A stretch of DNA of 64,000 nt. Origin: an uncultured Actinomycetes bacterium (GTDB lineage Bacteria > Actinomycetota > Actinomycetes > Nanopelagicales > Nanopelagicaceae). The notes under the pieces were generated by a model that searched no databases, had not been told where the DNA came from, and saw only the letters and a list, made by a program, of their open reading frames with translations. The stretch is from contig CAIMOX010000038.1 of assembly GCA_903843225.1 (NCBI GenBank), forward strand, positions 1-64,000, written 5' to 3'. Made by a program: the position numbers and the translations under genes. Shown here in pieces: positions 35,441 through 42,876 of the stretch (position 1 is its first letter; each line of letters starts with the position of its first letter).

Positions 35441-36076
35441 TTACACGCTCTCAGGCTTAGCAGCCTTTACCGACGGCACTCGGCGCAGAATCTGCCACGT
35501 TCCCCACAGAACTATGAGATAGAGCGGATAGCCCAAGAAGAAGTTTGCAATTCCGAGCGCATTCAATTTATTTGCCTCATAGAGTGGATATTGAATCGCA
35601 ATACGAAGTGCAAACATCCCCGCCCATAACCATCCAGCTTGGGTATAAACCCGTTTACGGGCTACGTTTTTACGCCACTCAAGATTCTCGCCGAGAATCG
35701 GCCCAATAACTAACCCCAGTAATGGATATCGAATCAGATTTGCTCCACCATAGAGAGCAAGGAAGAAAATGTTTTTATAGATACTTGGTAGGTAAAAGGC
35801 CGCTGCTTTACCGCTATGGCCGGCGAAGAGCGCGCAGATCGCAATTCCAAAGAGTCCGCTCAGCGCATGTTGCAACGACTCGCGCTTGATAAGTCGATAG
35901 AGCGTTAAGAGCAATGAAAGTCCAATGGATCCATAGAGCGCAGGATGGAGATGGTGACCGAAGTTGAAGATGATAAGAAAGAGCAAGGATGGAAGACCAC
36001 TATCAATCAGACCTCGAGTTCCTCCAAGAGCTGAGAGTATTTTGGCCCGGTCATCATGTGATTCATCAACGGTCAT
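35441..36076 (-). CDS. DUF3159 family membrane protein
   Basis: A 211-residue membrane protein with about five or six hydrophobic helices, matching the actinobacterial DUF3159 family in its GGTRGLIDSGLPSLLFLIIF start (about residues 18-37), LYRLIKRES loop and ARKRVYTQAGWLWAGMF segment. The function is unknown. It overlaps the dut stop by 4 bases (ATGA) and is the last gene of the thioesterase-dut-DUF3159 operon. The same gene neighbourhood (Trk, DUF3159, dut, DUF3093, DUF4193) is typical of Actinobacteria. Confidence 0.8.
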   Translation of the reverse strand: MTVDESHDDRAKILSALGGTRGLIDSGLPSLLFLIIFNFGHHLHPALYGSIGLSLLLTLYRLIKRESLQHALSGLFGIAICALFAGHSGKAAAFYLPSIYKNIFFLALYGGANLIRYPLLGLVIGPILGENLEWRKNVARKRVYTQAGWLWAGMFALRIAIQYPLYEANKLNALGIANFFLGYPLYLIVLWGTWQILRRVPSVKAAKPESV

Positions 36077-36513
36077 GAGTTGCCCGTACTTCCAAAGCCG
36101 CCGCTTCCACGTTCAGATCCAGGAAGGTTTTCAACTTCGATAAATTCAGCACGCTCTACGCGTTGAATAACAAGTTGGGCGATGCGATCACCCTTCGAAA
36201 AGGTGATCGCATCGCGAAGGTCATGGTTGATCAGAATCATTTGTAATTCACCGCGAAAAGCGGCATCAATTGTTCCGGGTGTATTGACCATCGAGATGCC
36301 ATATTTAATCGCTAGCCCTGATCGCGGATGTACAAATGCAGCGTAACCATCCGGCAGCGCAATCGATAAGCCTGTCGGGACAAGTGCCCGCTCCCCCGGT
36401 TCGATCGTGACATCAACTCTGGTGCAGATATCGGCGCCAGCATCACCGCCCTTCGCGTAGTGCGGCAGCGGGACTCCATCTTCAAGTCGTTGTATCAATA
36501 CCTTAACGCTCAT
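36073..36513 (-). CDS. dut: dUTP diphosphatase
   Basis: A 146-residue trimeric dUTPase that hydrolyses dUTP to dUMP, keeping uracil out of DNA and feeding thymidylate synthesis. All five motifs are visible: GDAGADI, PRSGLAIKYG, the GTIDAAFRGE substrate motif, GDRIAQLVIQ, and the C-terminal RGSGGFGSTG P-loop-like arm. Length is normal. It overlaps both neighbours by 4 bases (thioesterase upstream and DUF3159 downstream), so all three are translationally coupled. Confidence 0.95.
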   Translation of the reverse strand: MSVKVLIQRLEDGVPLPHYAKGGDAGADICTRVDVTIEPGERALVPTGLSIALPDGYAAFVHPRSGLAIKYGISMVNTPGTIDAAFRGELQMILINHDLRDAITFSKGDRIAQLVIQRVERAEFIEVENLPGSERGSGGFGSTGNS

Positions 36514-37094
36514 GGATTGATCTCAAAGTCTGGGTCAACAAAGGCGAGCAACTCTGGATGAGCGGTGACATGATCAAGATATGCCTTCGGTGCGTTATCG
36601 AGGAAATGTTTCATTGGAACGATAATAAAGAGCGCAGATGACTTCACTGCAATCGGTCCATCGAGAGAACCGAGGTGACCTTCTGCCGCTACATACACTT
36701 TGCGATTTACCTGCCCCGAAATCCACGCACGAATATGCAACTGAGTTCCGATTGGTACTGGTAGAAGAAAGTCCGTCTCAAGGCGGGCCGTTACCGCTGG
36801 TGCACGTATCAACCACATCAATTTTCCAAGGGCTTCATCAAAGGCGAGTGAGAGCAGTCCACCGTGCGCTAAGCCCGGCGCACCTTGATGATTCTCGGTG
36901 ACAGTGAATACTGCTGTGAGATCCTGTCCTTCGCCAACATGGGCGATGAGATGTAAACCAGTCGGGTGCAACTCTCCGCAACCAAAGCAGTGGCCAAAGT
37001 GCGAAGGGATCTGCGTTCCCGAAGGCGGGGCCTTGGGATGGCGTTCAGGGATCTTGGCCTCTGCTGGCGGGATCGTGCTCGGAACTCTGCTCAC
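36510..37094 (-). CDS. PaaI-family hotdog-fold thioesterase
   Basis: A 194-residue acyl-CoA thioesterase-like protein. An N-terminal proline-rich tail precedes HFGHCFGCGELHPTGL (a C-x2-C pair), then the hotdog signature GAPGLAHGGLLSLAFDEALG (about residues 73-92) with the catalytic acidic residue in FDEA. The substrate is unknown. It is the first gene of an operon with dut and DUF3159. GTG start with leaderless TACTCT-N6, in a 44-bp spacer shared with divergent DUF3093. Confidence 0.8.
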   Translation of the reverse strand: MSRVPSTIPPAEAKIPERHPKAPPSGTQIPSHFGHCFGCGELHPTGLHLIAHVGEGQDLTAVFTVTENHQGAPGLAHGGLLSLAFDEALGKLMWLIRAPAVTARLETDFLLPVPIGTQLHIRAWISGQVNRKVYVAAEGHLGSLDGPIAVKSSALFIIVPMKHFLDNAPKAYLDHVTAHPELLAFVDPDFEINP

Positions 37095-37100
37095 CAGGTA

Positions 37101-37106
37101 AGAGTA
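37101..37106 (-). promoter_or_regulatory. -10 hexamer TACTCT of leaderless promoter for thioesterase-dut operon
   Basis: TACTCT ends 6 bases before the GTG at 37094. Confidence 0.55.
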
Positions 37107-37126
37107 ACTTGTGAACGAATCAAGGG

Positions 37127-37132
37127 TAAGTT
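37127..37132 (+). promoter_or_regulatory. -10 hexamer TAAGTT of leaderless promoter for DUF3093 gene
   Basis: TAAGTT ends 6 bases before the GTG at 37139. Only 20 bp separate it from the divergent -10 at 37101-37106. Confidence 0.55.
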
Positions 37133-37138
37133 CGGCTC

Positions 37139-37576
37139 GTGGAAGAGATGAGATTTAGATCGCGCGACCCTTGGCCAATCTGGCTCTGGCTCTTCTTGAT
37201 CTTCCTTACCGGTTCTCTCTCAGTGGCAATCGATGCAGCGCTCGGATCTCGCTGGGGCTGGATCAGTTTGATCGCCCAGCTCGCGCTTTTAGTGTGGAGC
37301 GCCATAACAACCCCACTTGAGATTTCAGTGGATCAGAAGATCCTCACCGTTGGTAACGCCTCAATTGAGCGAGGATTCATCGCTTCTGCAACAGCGCTGA
37401 CATCGACTCAGATGGCGCTGCTTCGCGGGCGAGATGCCAATCCTCAGTGCTGGATGGCGCTGCGATTTTGGGTCTCAACAGGAGTAAGAATTGATATTAA
37501 CGATTCAGCCGACCCAACGCCCTATTGGCTAGTGAGTGCAAAAAAGGCGACTGCGTTAGCAGTCGCCCTTTCGTAA
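37139..37576 (+). CDS. DUF3093 family membrane protein
   Basis: A 145-residue protein of the actinobacterial DUF3093 family. Two hydrophobic helices (about residues 12-30 and 35-55) are followed by a cytoplasmic or external domain ending in DPTPYWLVSAKKATALAVAL. The function is unknown. Its last nine codons are also the inverted repeat of a terminator that serves the convergent DUF4193 gene, so the C-terminal sequence is constrained by both roles. GTG start, leaderless. Confidence 0.8.
   Translation: MEEMRFRSRDPWPIWLWLFLIFLTGSLSVAIDAALGSRWGWISLIAQLALLVWSAITTPLEISVDQKILTVGNASIERGFIASATALTSTQMALLRGRDANPQCWMALRFWVSTGVRIDINDSADPTPYWLVSAKKATALAVALS
37541..37567 (-). terminator. Intrinsic terminator for DUF4193 gene, inside DUF3093 coding end
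   Basis: GGCGACTGC and GCAGTCGCC (37546-37554 and 37559-37567) form a 9-bp GC-rich stem with a 4-base loop. On the minus strand it is followed by a run of six T (37540-37545 region), the standard intrinsic terminator layout. On the plus strand only CTTTCG follows, so it is weaker there. Confidence 0.75.
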
Positions 37577-37614
37577 TACTCTTAATGTTTCCCATCACTA
37601 ATCAATCCAGTTAA

Positions 37615-37911
37615 TTAAGCACAATCCTTACAGACTGCCTTTGCACCTTCACCTTTAGCAAGTTGAGTGATGTGATGTACGAGGAAGCATCGTGAGCATG
37701 TGAACTCATCCTCTTGCTTTGGAACAACTCGAACAGAGAGTTCTTCTCCAGAAAGATCTGCACCGGGGAGTTCAAGACTCTCGGCAGCTTCTTCTTCATC
37801 AACATCTACCTGCCCAGATTGGGCATCAGCCCTACGTGCTTTGAGCTCCTCGAGCGATTCTTCGTGAAGTTCTTCATCCGTTTTTCGCGGGGTGTCGTAA
37901 TCCGTAGCCAT
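37615..37911 (-). CDS. DUF4193 family zinc-ribbon-like protein
   Basis: A 98-residue protein of the actinobacterial DUF4193 family. It begins MATDYDTPRKTDEE, has a long acidic middle (DVDEEEAAESLELPGADLSG region), and ends with a zinc-ribbon-like cysteine set, FTCSRCFL (C-x2-C) and VCKDC (C-x2-C). The function is unknown; the acidic body plus zinc ribbon would fit a partner of RNA polymerase or another nucleic-acid enzyme, but that is speculation. The start at 37911 has a strong AGGAGG just upstream, so this gene has a leader, unlike its neighbours. Confidence 0.85.
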   Translation of the reverse strand: MATDYDTPRKTDEELHEESLEELKARRADAQSGQVDVDEEEAAESLELPGADLSGEELSVRVVPKQEDEFTCSRCFLVHHITQLAKGEGAKAVCKDCA

Positions 37912-38154
37912 GGCACCTCCTCCTACTTCTCGTACCTCTTCGGTTTGCACCGACTTGCATGGGCGATCCGGCCAGGTGGCTTAATCGCTAACTTCTTTGG
38001 GCGGTTTTGATCAGAGATCTAAAATGCCGTACAGGGCGGATAGTGTCCTATCCCTGACCTATATGCCAATGAACGCTCGGCGTGTTGTATTTATTCCCTA
38101 AAAGTTCGCTCAGATGTAAGGAAATCGGAGACGAAATCTGAGGTAACTACCGTT
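37912..38154. other. Longest gene-free spacer (243 bp), leader region of DUF4193
   Basis: It holds the DUF4193 Shine-Dalgarno sequence (AGGAGG within about 15 bases of 37911). Further up are an inverted repeat GGATAG-TGTC-CTATCC (38038-38053) and a long-range CTCAGAT/ATCTGAG pair (about 38110-38145) just beyond the desaturase stop. No reading frame here looks coding and no RNA gene was recognised. A promoter for DUF4193 must lie here, but I cannot place it. Confidence 0.4.
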
Positions 38155-39123
38155 TTAGCGTGAAAGTCGGATGCTCTCTTTACCCCGCGCGGCTAGACGT
38201 TCAAAGTGAACCTCACGCTTATCGTTGAAGATCTCCACGTCGCGAGCCGCCTGCTTCAAAAATAGTGCAAGTTCTTCGCGAGCTGCAGCGCCATCACCAG
38301 TGAGAGTTGTGAGCTCAAAGACACCCCAGGCTCTAAGAACAGGCATGACAACATCCTCGAGGTGCAGTTGCAGATCATAAATACCGGCGAGAGCAATCTG
38401 AACCGACTTGCGACCCCAACCAGGCATTCCTACACCAGGCATCGCGAAGTTGAGAAGTACGTCAGTAATCGCGCGCATTGCAAGATTTGGCTCCAACTTA
38501 ATCGCCTCTGCTAAGAGATTGCGATAGAAGAGCATATGAAGATTCTCATCTAGTGCGACGCGAGCCAGCATTCCTTCGCAAATCTCATCATCGGAGATAC
38601 GGCCAGTATTACGGTGTGAGATGCGCGTTGCGAGCTCCTGGAAGGTCACATAAGCAACGGTGTGCAACATATCGTTGGGGAATGGAGTTTGATATCCAAC
38701 TTCCATGTGAGCCATGCGCAGATCTTCGAGCTCTGTTGGGTCAACACCGCGAGTCGCCATCAGATAATCACGTAACACAATGCTGTGGCGGGCTTCTTCT
38801 GCCGTCCATCGATTGATCCAGGTATTCCATGCTCCATCGCGTGACATCGAGTTCGCAATCTCGGTGTGGTACGAGGGAAGATTATCTTCAGTCATCAAAT
38901 TTAAGACAAGAGAATCCTGCGCTACAGCAGTGAGGCGTGAATCTTTCGCCTCCCATGCATCGCCATTGAGTGGCCCAGCAAAAGTTCGTCCCTCTGACCA
39001 GGGAACATACTCATGGGGATACCAATTCTTCGTAGTCTTAATGTGGCGTTCGAGTTCGACCGCAACGGCAGGCTCTAGGTCGCGGATGAGGCGAGCTTGG
39101 ACTGCGGGATCTAGCTCTTGCAC
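38155..39123 (-). CDS. Acyl-[acyl-carrier-protein] desaturase
   Basis: A 322-residue soluble diiron desaturase that introduces a double bond into acyl-ACP. The two diiron-ligand motifs are present: EEARHSIVLRDY (E-x2-H, about residues 109-120) and DENLHMLFYR (E-x2-H, about 192-201). It resembles mycobacterial DesA-type proteins. It starts at GTG with AAGGAG 6 bases upstream (39130-39135) and a candidate -10 TAGATT at 39151-39156, so it has a short leader. It stands alone downstream of trmD, where rplS is usually found in related genomes. Confidence 0.9.
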   Translation of the reverse strand: MQELDPAVQARLIRDLEPAVAVELERHIKTTKNWYPHEYVPWSEGRTFAGPLNGDAWEAKDSRLTAVAQDSLVLNLMTEDNLPSYHTEIANSMSRDGAWNTWINRWTAEEARHSIVLRDYLMATRGVDPTELEDLRMAHMEVGYQTPFPNDMLHTVAYVTFQELATRISHRNTGRISDDEICEGMLARVALDENLHMLFYRNLLAEAIKLEPNLAMRAITDVLLNFAMPGVGMPGWGRKSVQIALAGIYDLQLHLEDVVMPVLRAWGVFELTTLTGDGAAAREELALFLKQAARDVEIFNDKREVHFERLAARGKESIRLSR

Positions 39124-39195
39124 GAATGACTCCTTTATGCGAATCTCAATAATCTACGAGGTAACGCTACCCTGATTGGTGTAGTTGCGCAGGCG

Positions 39196-39903
39196 TTATT
39201 CCCGTAACTGGCGAGTACGAGCCTCTGATTGAGCAGATCGCCAGCGTGCGATCTCGGCGTGGTTACCAGAGAGTAGTACCGGTGGCACTTCATGCCCGCG
39301 CCATGATGCCGGCTTTGTATAGCTCGGATACTCAACAAGATTTTCGTTCTCTTCCCCGCGAATCGAATGGGACTCTTCCTCAAGAGACGCTGGGTTACCA
39401 ATTACGCCAGGAATCAATCGAATGATGGCTTCCAGGATGACAAGGGCAGCAACTTCTCCCCCATTTAATACATAATCACCGATCGAGATCTCGCGAACCG
39501 TGAAATTTTCCACACCTTGGTAGTGCTCGGTAATTCGATAATCAATTCCTTCATAACGACCGCACGCAAAGATCAGATGCTCTTTCTGCGCGAGCTCGTA
39601 GGCCATCGATTGATCGAATCGCTTACCGGCAGGAGTCAACATAATGAGTTCGTGATGGCCGGTGCTCTTCTGCGCCACGCTCTCGATTGCGTTCGCCCAG
39701 GGCTCGGCCGACATCACCATTCCGGCGCCGCCACCATACGGTGTGTCATCGACTGATTTATGTGCACCCTGTGCAAAGTCACGGAGATCAGTAATAGCGA
39801 TATCAATGAGTTCGTTCTCTTGCGCCTTACCAACGAGTGAGAGCGAGAGTGGGGCCAAATACTCTGGGAAGATCGAAATAACGTCGAACTGAAGTTTGCT
39901 CAT
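39196..39903 (-). CDS. trmD: tRNA (guanine-N1-)-methyltransferase
   Basis: A 235-residue SPOUT methyltransferase forming m1G37 in tRNAs, which prevents frameshifting. It has the N-terminal FDVISIFPEYL, the trefoil-knot segments LIFACGRYEGIDYRI and ISIGDYVLNGGEVAALVI, and the PLLSGNH-type VPPVLLSGNHAEIARWR near the C-terminus. It is last in the rpsP-khpA-rimM-trmD operon and starts 2 bases after the rimM stop. Confidence 0.95.
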   Translation of the reverse strand: MSKLQFDVISIFPEYLAPLSLSLVGKAQENELIDIAITDLRDFAQGAHKSVDDTPYGGGAGMVMSAEPWANAIESVAQKSTGHHELIMLTPAGKRFDQSMAYELAQKEHLIFACGRYEGIDYRITEHYQGVENFTVREISIGDYVLNGGEVAALVILEAIIRLIPGVIGNPASLEEESHSIRGEENENLVEYPSYTKPASWRGHEVPPVLLSGNHAEIARWRSAQSEARTRQLRE

Positions 39904-39905
39904 CG

Positions 39906-40457
39906 CTATTCGCCTTCCTCAATCTCATTGTTACCGGCAATTATGGCATCGGCGCTATTGAGTAATCCTGGTGGCGGAACGATAGTAATAAGAGAATTTT
40001 CTAGATCAATCTCCGGAACGATCTCATAGACAAAGGGGATGAGAATTTCGCCGTTCTCAGTCTCTACCGCAAGGAGGTCTTGACCCGGCAGGTTCAGGAC
40101 ATCAGTGAGAGTACCGACATGTACACCTTCATCAGTCTGGACCTTTAACCCGATGAGCTGTTGGACATGGAATTCGTCCTCGTGGAGATTTTCTTGCGAC
40201 ATATCAACCTCTGCCTTCAGCAAAGTGTCGCGAAACTTCTCGATCTCATTACGGCTATTCGCCTCAGCAAATTTAAGGAGCAAGATCCCGTTGTGATCAC
40301 GAGCGGCCGTAATGGTGAGTGGCCCAACGCTTTCGGGCTCCGTCATAAGTTTCGCACCGATGTAGAACCGTTCATCCGGTACATCGGTGCGAACTTCAAT
40401 AGTTGCTTCGCCCAGAACTCCGTGCGCGCGGCCTATGCGACCAACGACAAGGAGCAC
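39906..40457 (-). CDS. rimM: Ribosome maturation factor RimM
   Basis: A 183-residue 16S rRNA processing factor that binds ribosomal protein S19 in the 30S head. The N-terminal RimM domain starts VVGRIGRAHGVLGEATIEV, and the C-terminal PRC-barrel covers about residues 95-172 with DVLNLPGQDLLAVE and ILIPFVYEIVPEIDL. The tail is acidic. It lies between khpA and trmD with 2-base spacings, the conserved order. Confidence 0.95.
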   Translation of the reverse strand: MLLVVGRIGRAHGVLGEATIEVRTDVPDERFYIGAKLMTEPESVGPLTITAARDHNGILLLKFAEANSRNEIEKFRDTLLKAEVDMSQENLHEDEFHVQQLIGLKVQTDEGVHVGTLTDVLNLPGQDLLAVETENGEILIPFVYEIVPEIDLENSLITIVPPPGLLNSADAIIAGNNEIEEGE

Positions 40458-40459
40458 TC

Positions 40460-40699
40460 TTAACGGGCCTCGTCTGCCTCGATGAGATCGACGCGAACTG
40501 AACGACCAGCGATTGCACTCATCACAGTACGAAGAGCGCGGGCGGTGCGACCATTACGGCCGATAACCTTACCGATATCTTCTGGATGAACGCGAACTTC
40601 AAGAGTTGTACCGCGACGATGATCTTTCTCGGTAATAACGACTTCCTCAGGATTATCGACGATCCCTTTTACGAGATGCTCGAGAGCTTCGTCAATCAT
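40460..40699 (-). CDS. khpA: KH-domain RNA-binding protein KhpA
   Basis: A 79-residue protein consisting of one KH domain with the IGRNGRTARALR G-x-x-G loop (about residues 48-59). KhpA-type proteins bind RNA, often with KhpB, and affect cell division and small-RNA biology in Gram-positive bacteria. It overlaps the rpsP stop by one base and precedes rimM, the usual arrangement. Confidence 0.9.
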   Translation of the reverse strand: MIDEALEHLVKGIVDNPEEVVITEKDHRRGTTLEVRVHPEDIGKVIGRNGRTARALRTVMSAIAGRSVRVDLIEADEAR

Positions 40700-41202
40700 T
40701 ATTCGGCAGGTATCTCTTCGGTGGTCGCAACATCAGCAGGAACCTCTGCCTCACTTGCAACTTCTTGGGTTTCGACAGGAGCCTCTACTGGCGCTGACTT
40801 TGCAGCCAACTTATCTGCAGCCTTCTTCTTTGCAGTGGTGGCGCCATCAGCTGGTTCAGCCATAGCTTCCTTGACTGCAGCTTCGTAGGCAATGCGCTTG
40901 TGTGGCTTTGGTTCTGCAATGCGGAGTGTTCCCTCTTGTCCAGGAAGACCCTTGTGCTTCTGCCAATCGCCAGTGATCTTTAAGATCGCCTCTACGGCCT
41001 CAGTTGGTTGTGCACCAACTCCGAGCCAATACTGCGCACGAGCTGTATCTACCTGGATGAATGAAGGTTCCTGGCCTGGTGTGTAACGGCCGATCTCTTC
41101 GATCGCACGTGAGTTACGAGCTGAACGAGCATCTGCAACAACAATTCGGTAATGCGGGGTGCGAATCTTTCCGAGACGCATCAACTTAATTTTTACAGCC
41201 AC
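40699..41202 (-). CDS. rpsP: 30S ribosomal protein S16 with long acidic tail
   Basis: A 167-residue S16. The conserved core is the first about 85 residues ([35 protein letters not shown] in segments such as [14 protein letters not shown]). The remaining about 80 residues are alanine, glutamate and proline rich ([17 protein letters not shown]), longer than the core-only S16 of Proteobacteria but common in Actinobacteria. It is the first gene of the rpsP-khpA-rimM-trmD operon. GTG start with GGAG about 10 bases upstream. Confidence 0.95.
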   Translation of the reverse strand: MAVKIKLMRLGKIRTPHYRIVVADARSARNSRAIEEIGRYTPGQEPSFIQVDTARAQYWLGVGAQPTEAVEAILKITGDWQKHKGLPGQEGTLRIAEPKPHKRIAYEAAVKEAMAEPADGATTAKKKAADKLAAKSAPVEAPVETQEVASEAEVPADVATTEEIPAE

Positions 41203-41362
41203 GTAGGTGGTACTCCTTGAAGTGTTCGAACCGAAGAGGTAACTCTCAGTGGGAGCGAGAGCGCTTCATCGATCCATAATGGATTGTTAGTGCGAAAGGG
41301 GTAGAGGGCCCTTCTGCAGGTAGCCAATCTTGCCACCTATGCCCTCAGCACCCAAATTGGCT
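41203..41362 (-). promoter_or_regulatory. 160-bp structured spacer between ffh end and rpsP
   Basis: On the minus strand AGCCAAT just after the ffh stop can pair with ATTGGCT about 35 bases later, enclosing GC-rich material, and an AGAAGGGCCCTCT near-palindrome follows. This could be an ffh terminator, an rpsP leader structure, or both. No U-run or clear -10 was identified. The rpsP Shine-Dalgarno GGAG is near 41213. Confidence 0.35.
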
Positions 41363-42844
41363 CTAACTCTCCTCGGCCGCCCGTTTGGCGGGATTCCCAG
41401 ATTTTGACTTCTTCTTCGGAGCAGTTCGGCCCGGCGAAGGCGCAGGAAGGCCCATTCCAGCAGGCATACCCATTCCAGCAGGCATACCCATGCGAGCCAT
41501 TCCGGCGGGTAGCCCCATTCCTGCGGGCATACCTTTACCGCTGCGCATCTGCTTCATCATCTTCTGAGCGGCGCTAAATCGATCAACGAGATTATTTACC
41601 TCTGAGACCTGACGACCACTCCCCTTGGCGATACGTGCACGACGTGAACCATTGAGCACCTTGGGGTCATTGCGTTCGATAGGTGTCATCGATTGCACGA
41701 TCGCCTGGGTTCGTACTAATTCGTTATCATCAAAATTCTCGATCTGCTTCTTAATTGCTCCAGCACCAGGCAACATCGCCAACATCTTTGACATTGATCC
41801 CATATTTTTCATCGCCTCTAATTGGGCGAGAAAGTCTGTGAGAGTGAAATCTTCACCCTTAATAAACTTCTCTTCTAAGCGAGAGGTGGTCGCCGAATCC
41901 ATCGAACGCTTGGCCTGCTCGGCCAATGTTTGAATATCTCCGAGTCCCAAGATTCGTGAGGCCATGCGATCTGGGTAGAAGAGATCAAAATCTTCAACCT
42001 TCTCACCAGTTGATGCGAAGAGGATCGGTTTACCGGTCTTCTCGAGAATAGAGAGCGCAGCTCCTCCTCGAGCATCACCATCGAGTTTCGTTAAGACGAC
42101 GCCATCGAACCCAACCCCCGCTTGGAAGGCTTCCGCAGCTCGCACCGCATCTTGGCCGACCATCGCATCAACTACAAAGAGGATCTCATCGGGCGATACC
42201 GCATCACGAATTCGGATCGCTTCATTCATCAATTCTTGGTCAACGCCGAGGCGACCAGCGGTATCGACGATAACGATGTTGTAAAGCTTCTCCTGCGCAA
42301 AGACAAGACCTGCCTTGGCTACCGATACTGGATCGCCGACGCCATTACCTGGCTCCGGTGCGAAGACTGGAACTTTGATAGAAGCGCCGACCACTTGAAG
42401 TTGGGTGACTGCATTTGGGCGCTGCAGATCAGATGCGACAAGTAGCGGAGTGTTGCCAGCGCTCTTTAAGTGGAGCGCGAGTTTCCCCGCGAGCGAGGTC
42501 TTACCGGCGCCTTGAAGGCCTGTCAGCATAATGACGGTAGGGGGCTTCTTCGCCAAGGTGATCCTGCGTGAGTTCCCGCCAAGAATTGCGGTGAGTTCTT
42601 CATTGACGATCGTGAAAATCGCCTGCGATGGGTTGATCCCCTTATTTACTTCCTCAAGTTTTTCTAGCGAACGATCGATGATGCGCGCGATAAATTTATC
42701 AACGACATCGAGAGCAACATCCGATTCAATGAGTGCAGCTCGAATCTCCGCACCTATAGCCTCGATATCTCCGCTCTTTAACCGCCCCTTAGAGCGCAGC
42801 GATGAGAATGCACTGGAAAATTTTGAGGTGAGTTTATCGAACAC
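41363..42844 (-). CDS. ffh: Signal recognition particle protein Ffh
   Basis: A 493-residue SRP GTPase that binds signal peptides and 4.5S RNA and delivers ribosomes to FtsY. The NG domain has the P-loop GLQGAGKTS (about residues 108-116), the DTAGRLG motif and TKLDGDARGG. The methionine-rich M domain carries the RNA-binding SRRARIAKGSGR. The C-terminus is extended by imperfect GMPAGMG repeats encoded by an 18-base tandem repeat. Leaderless GTG start from TAGGCT-N6. Confidence 0.95.
   Translation of the reverse strand: MFDKLTSKFSSAFSSLRSKGRLKSGDIEAIGAEIRAALIESDVALDVVDKFIARIIDRSLEKLEEVNKGINPSQAIFTIVNEELTAILGGNSRRITLAKKPPTVIMLTGLQGAGKTSLAGKLALHLKSAGNTPLLVASDLQRPNAVTQLQVVGASIKVPVFAPEPGNGVGDPVSVAKAGLVFAQEKLYNIVIVDTAGRLGVDQELMNEAIRIRDAVSPDEILFVVDAMVGQDAVRAAEAFQAGVGFDGVVLTKLDGDARGGAALSILEKTGKPILFASTGEKVEDFDLFYPDRMASRILGLGDIQTLAEQAKRSMDSATTSRLEEKFIKGEDFTLTDFLAQLEAMKNMGSMSKMLAMLPGAGAIKKQIENFDDNELVRTQAIVQSMTPIERNDPKVLNGSRRARIAKGSGRQVSEVNNLVDRFSAAQKMMKQMRSGKGMPAGMGLPAGMARMGMPAGMGMPAGMGLPAPSPGRTAPKKKSKSGNPAKRAAEES
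41451..41486 (-). repeat. 18-bp tandem repeat (2 exact copies) in ffh M-domain tail
   Basis: CCCATTCCAGCAGGCATA occurs at 41451-41468 and again at 41469-41486, followed by a degenerate third copy. It encodes the GMPAGM repeats. Confidence 0.8.
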
Positions 42845-42850
42845 GGGAAG

Positions 42851-42856
42851 AGCCTA
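42851..42856 (-). promoter_or_regulatory. -10 hexamer TAGGCT of leaderless promoter for ffh
   Basis: TAGGCT ends 6 bases before the GTG at 42844; no Shine-Dalgarno sequence is present at working distance. Confidence 0.6.
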
Positions 42857-42876
42857 CAACGAAGGAGAAGGCGCCT

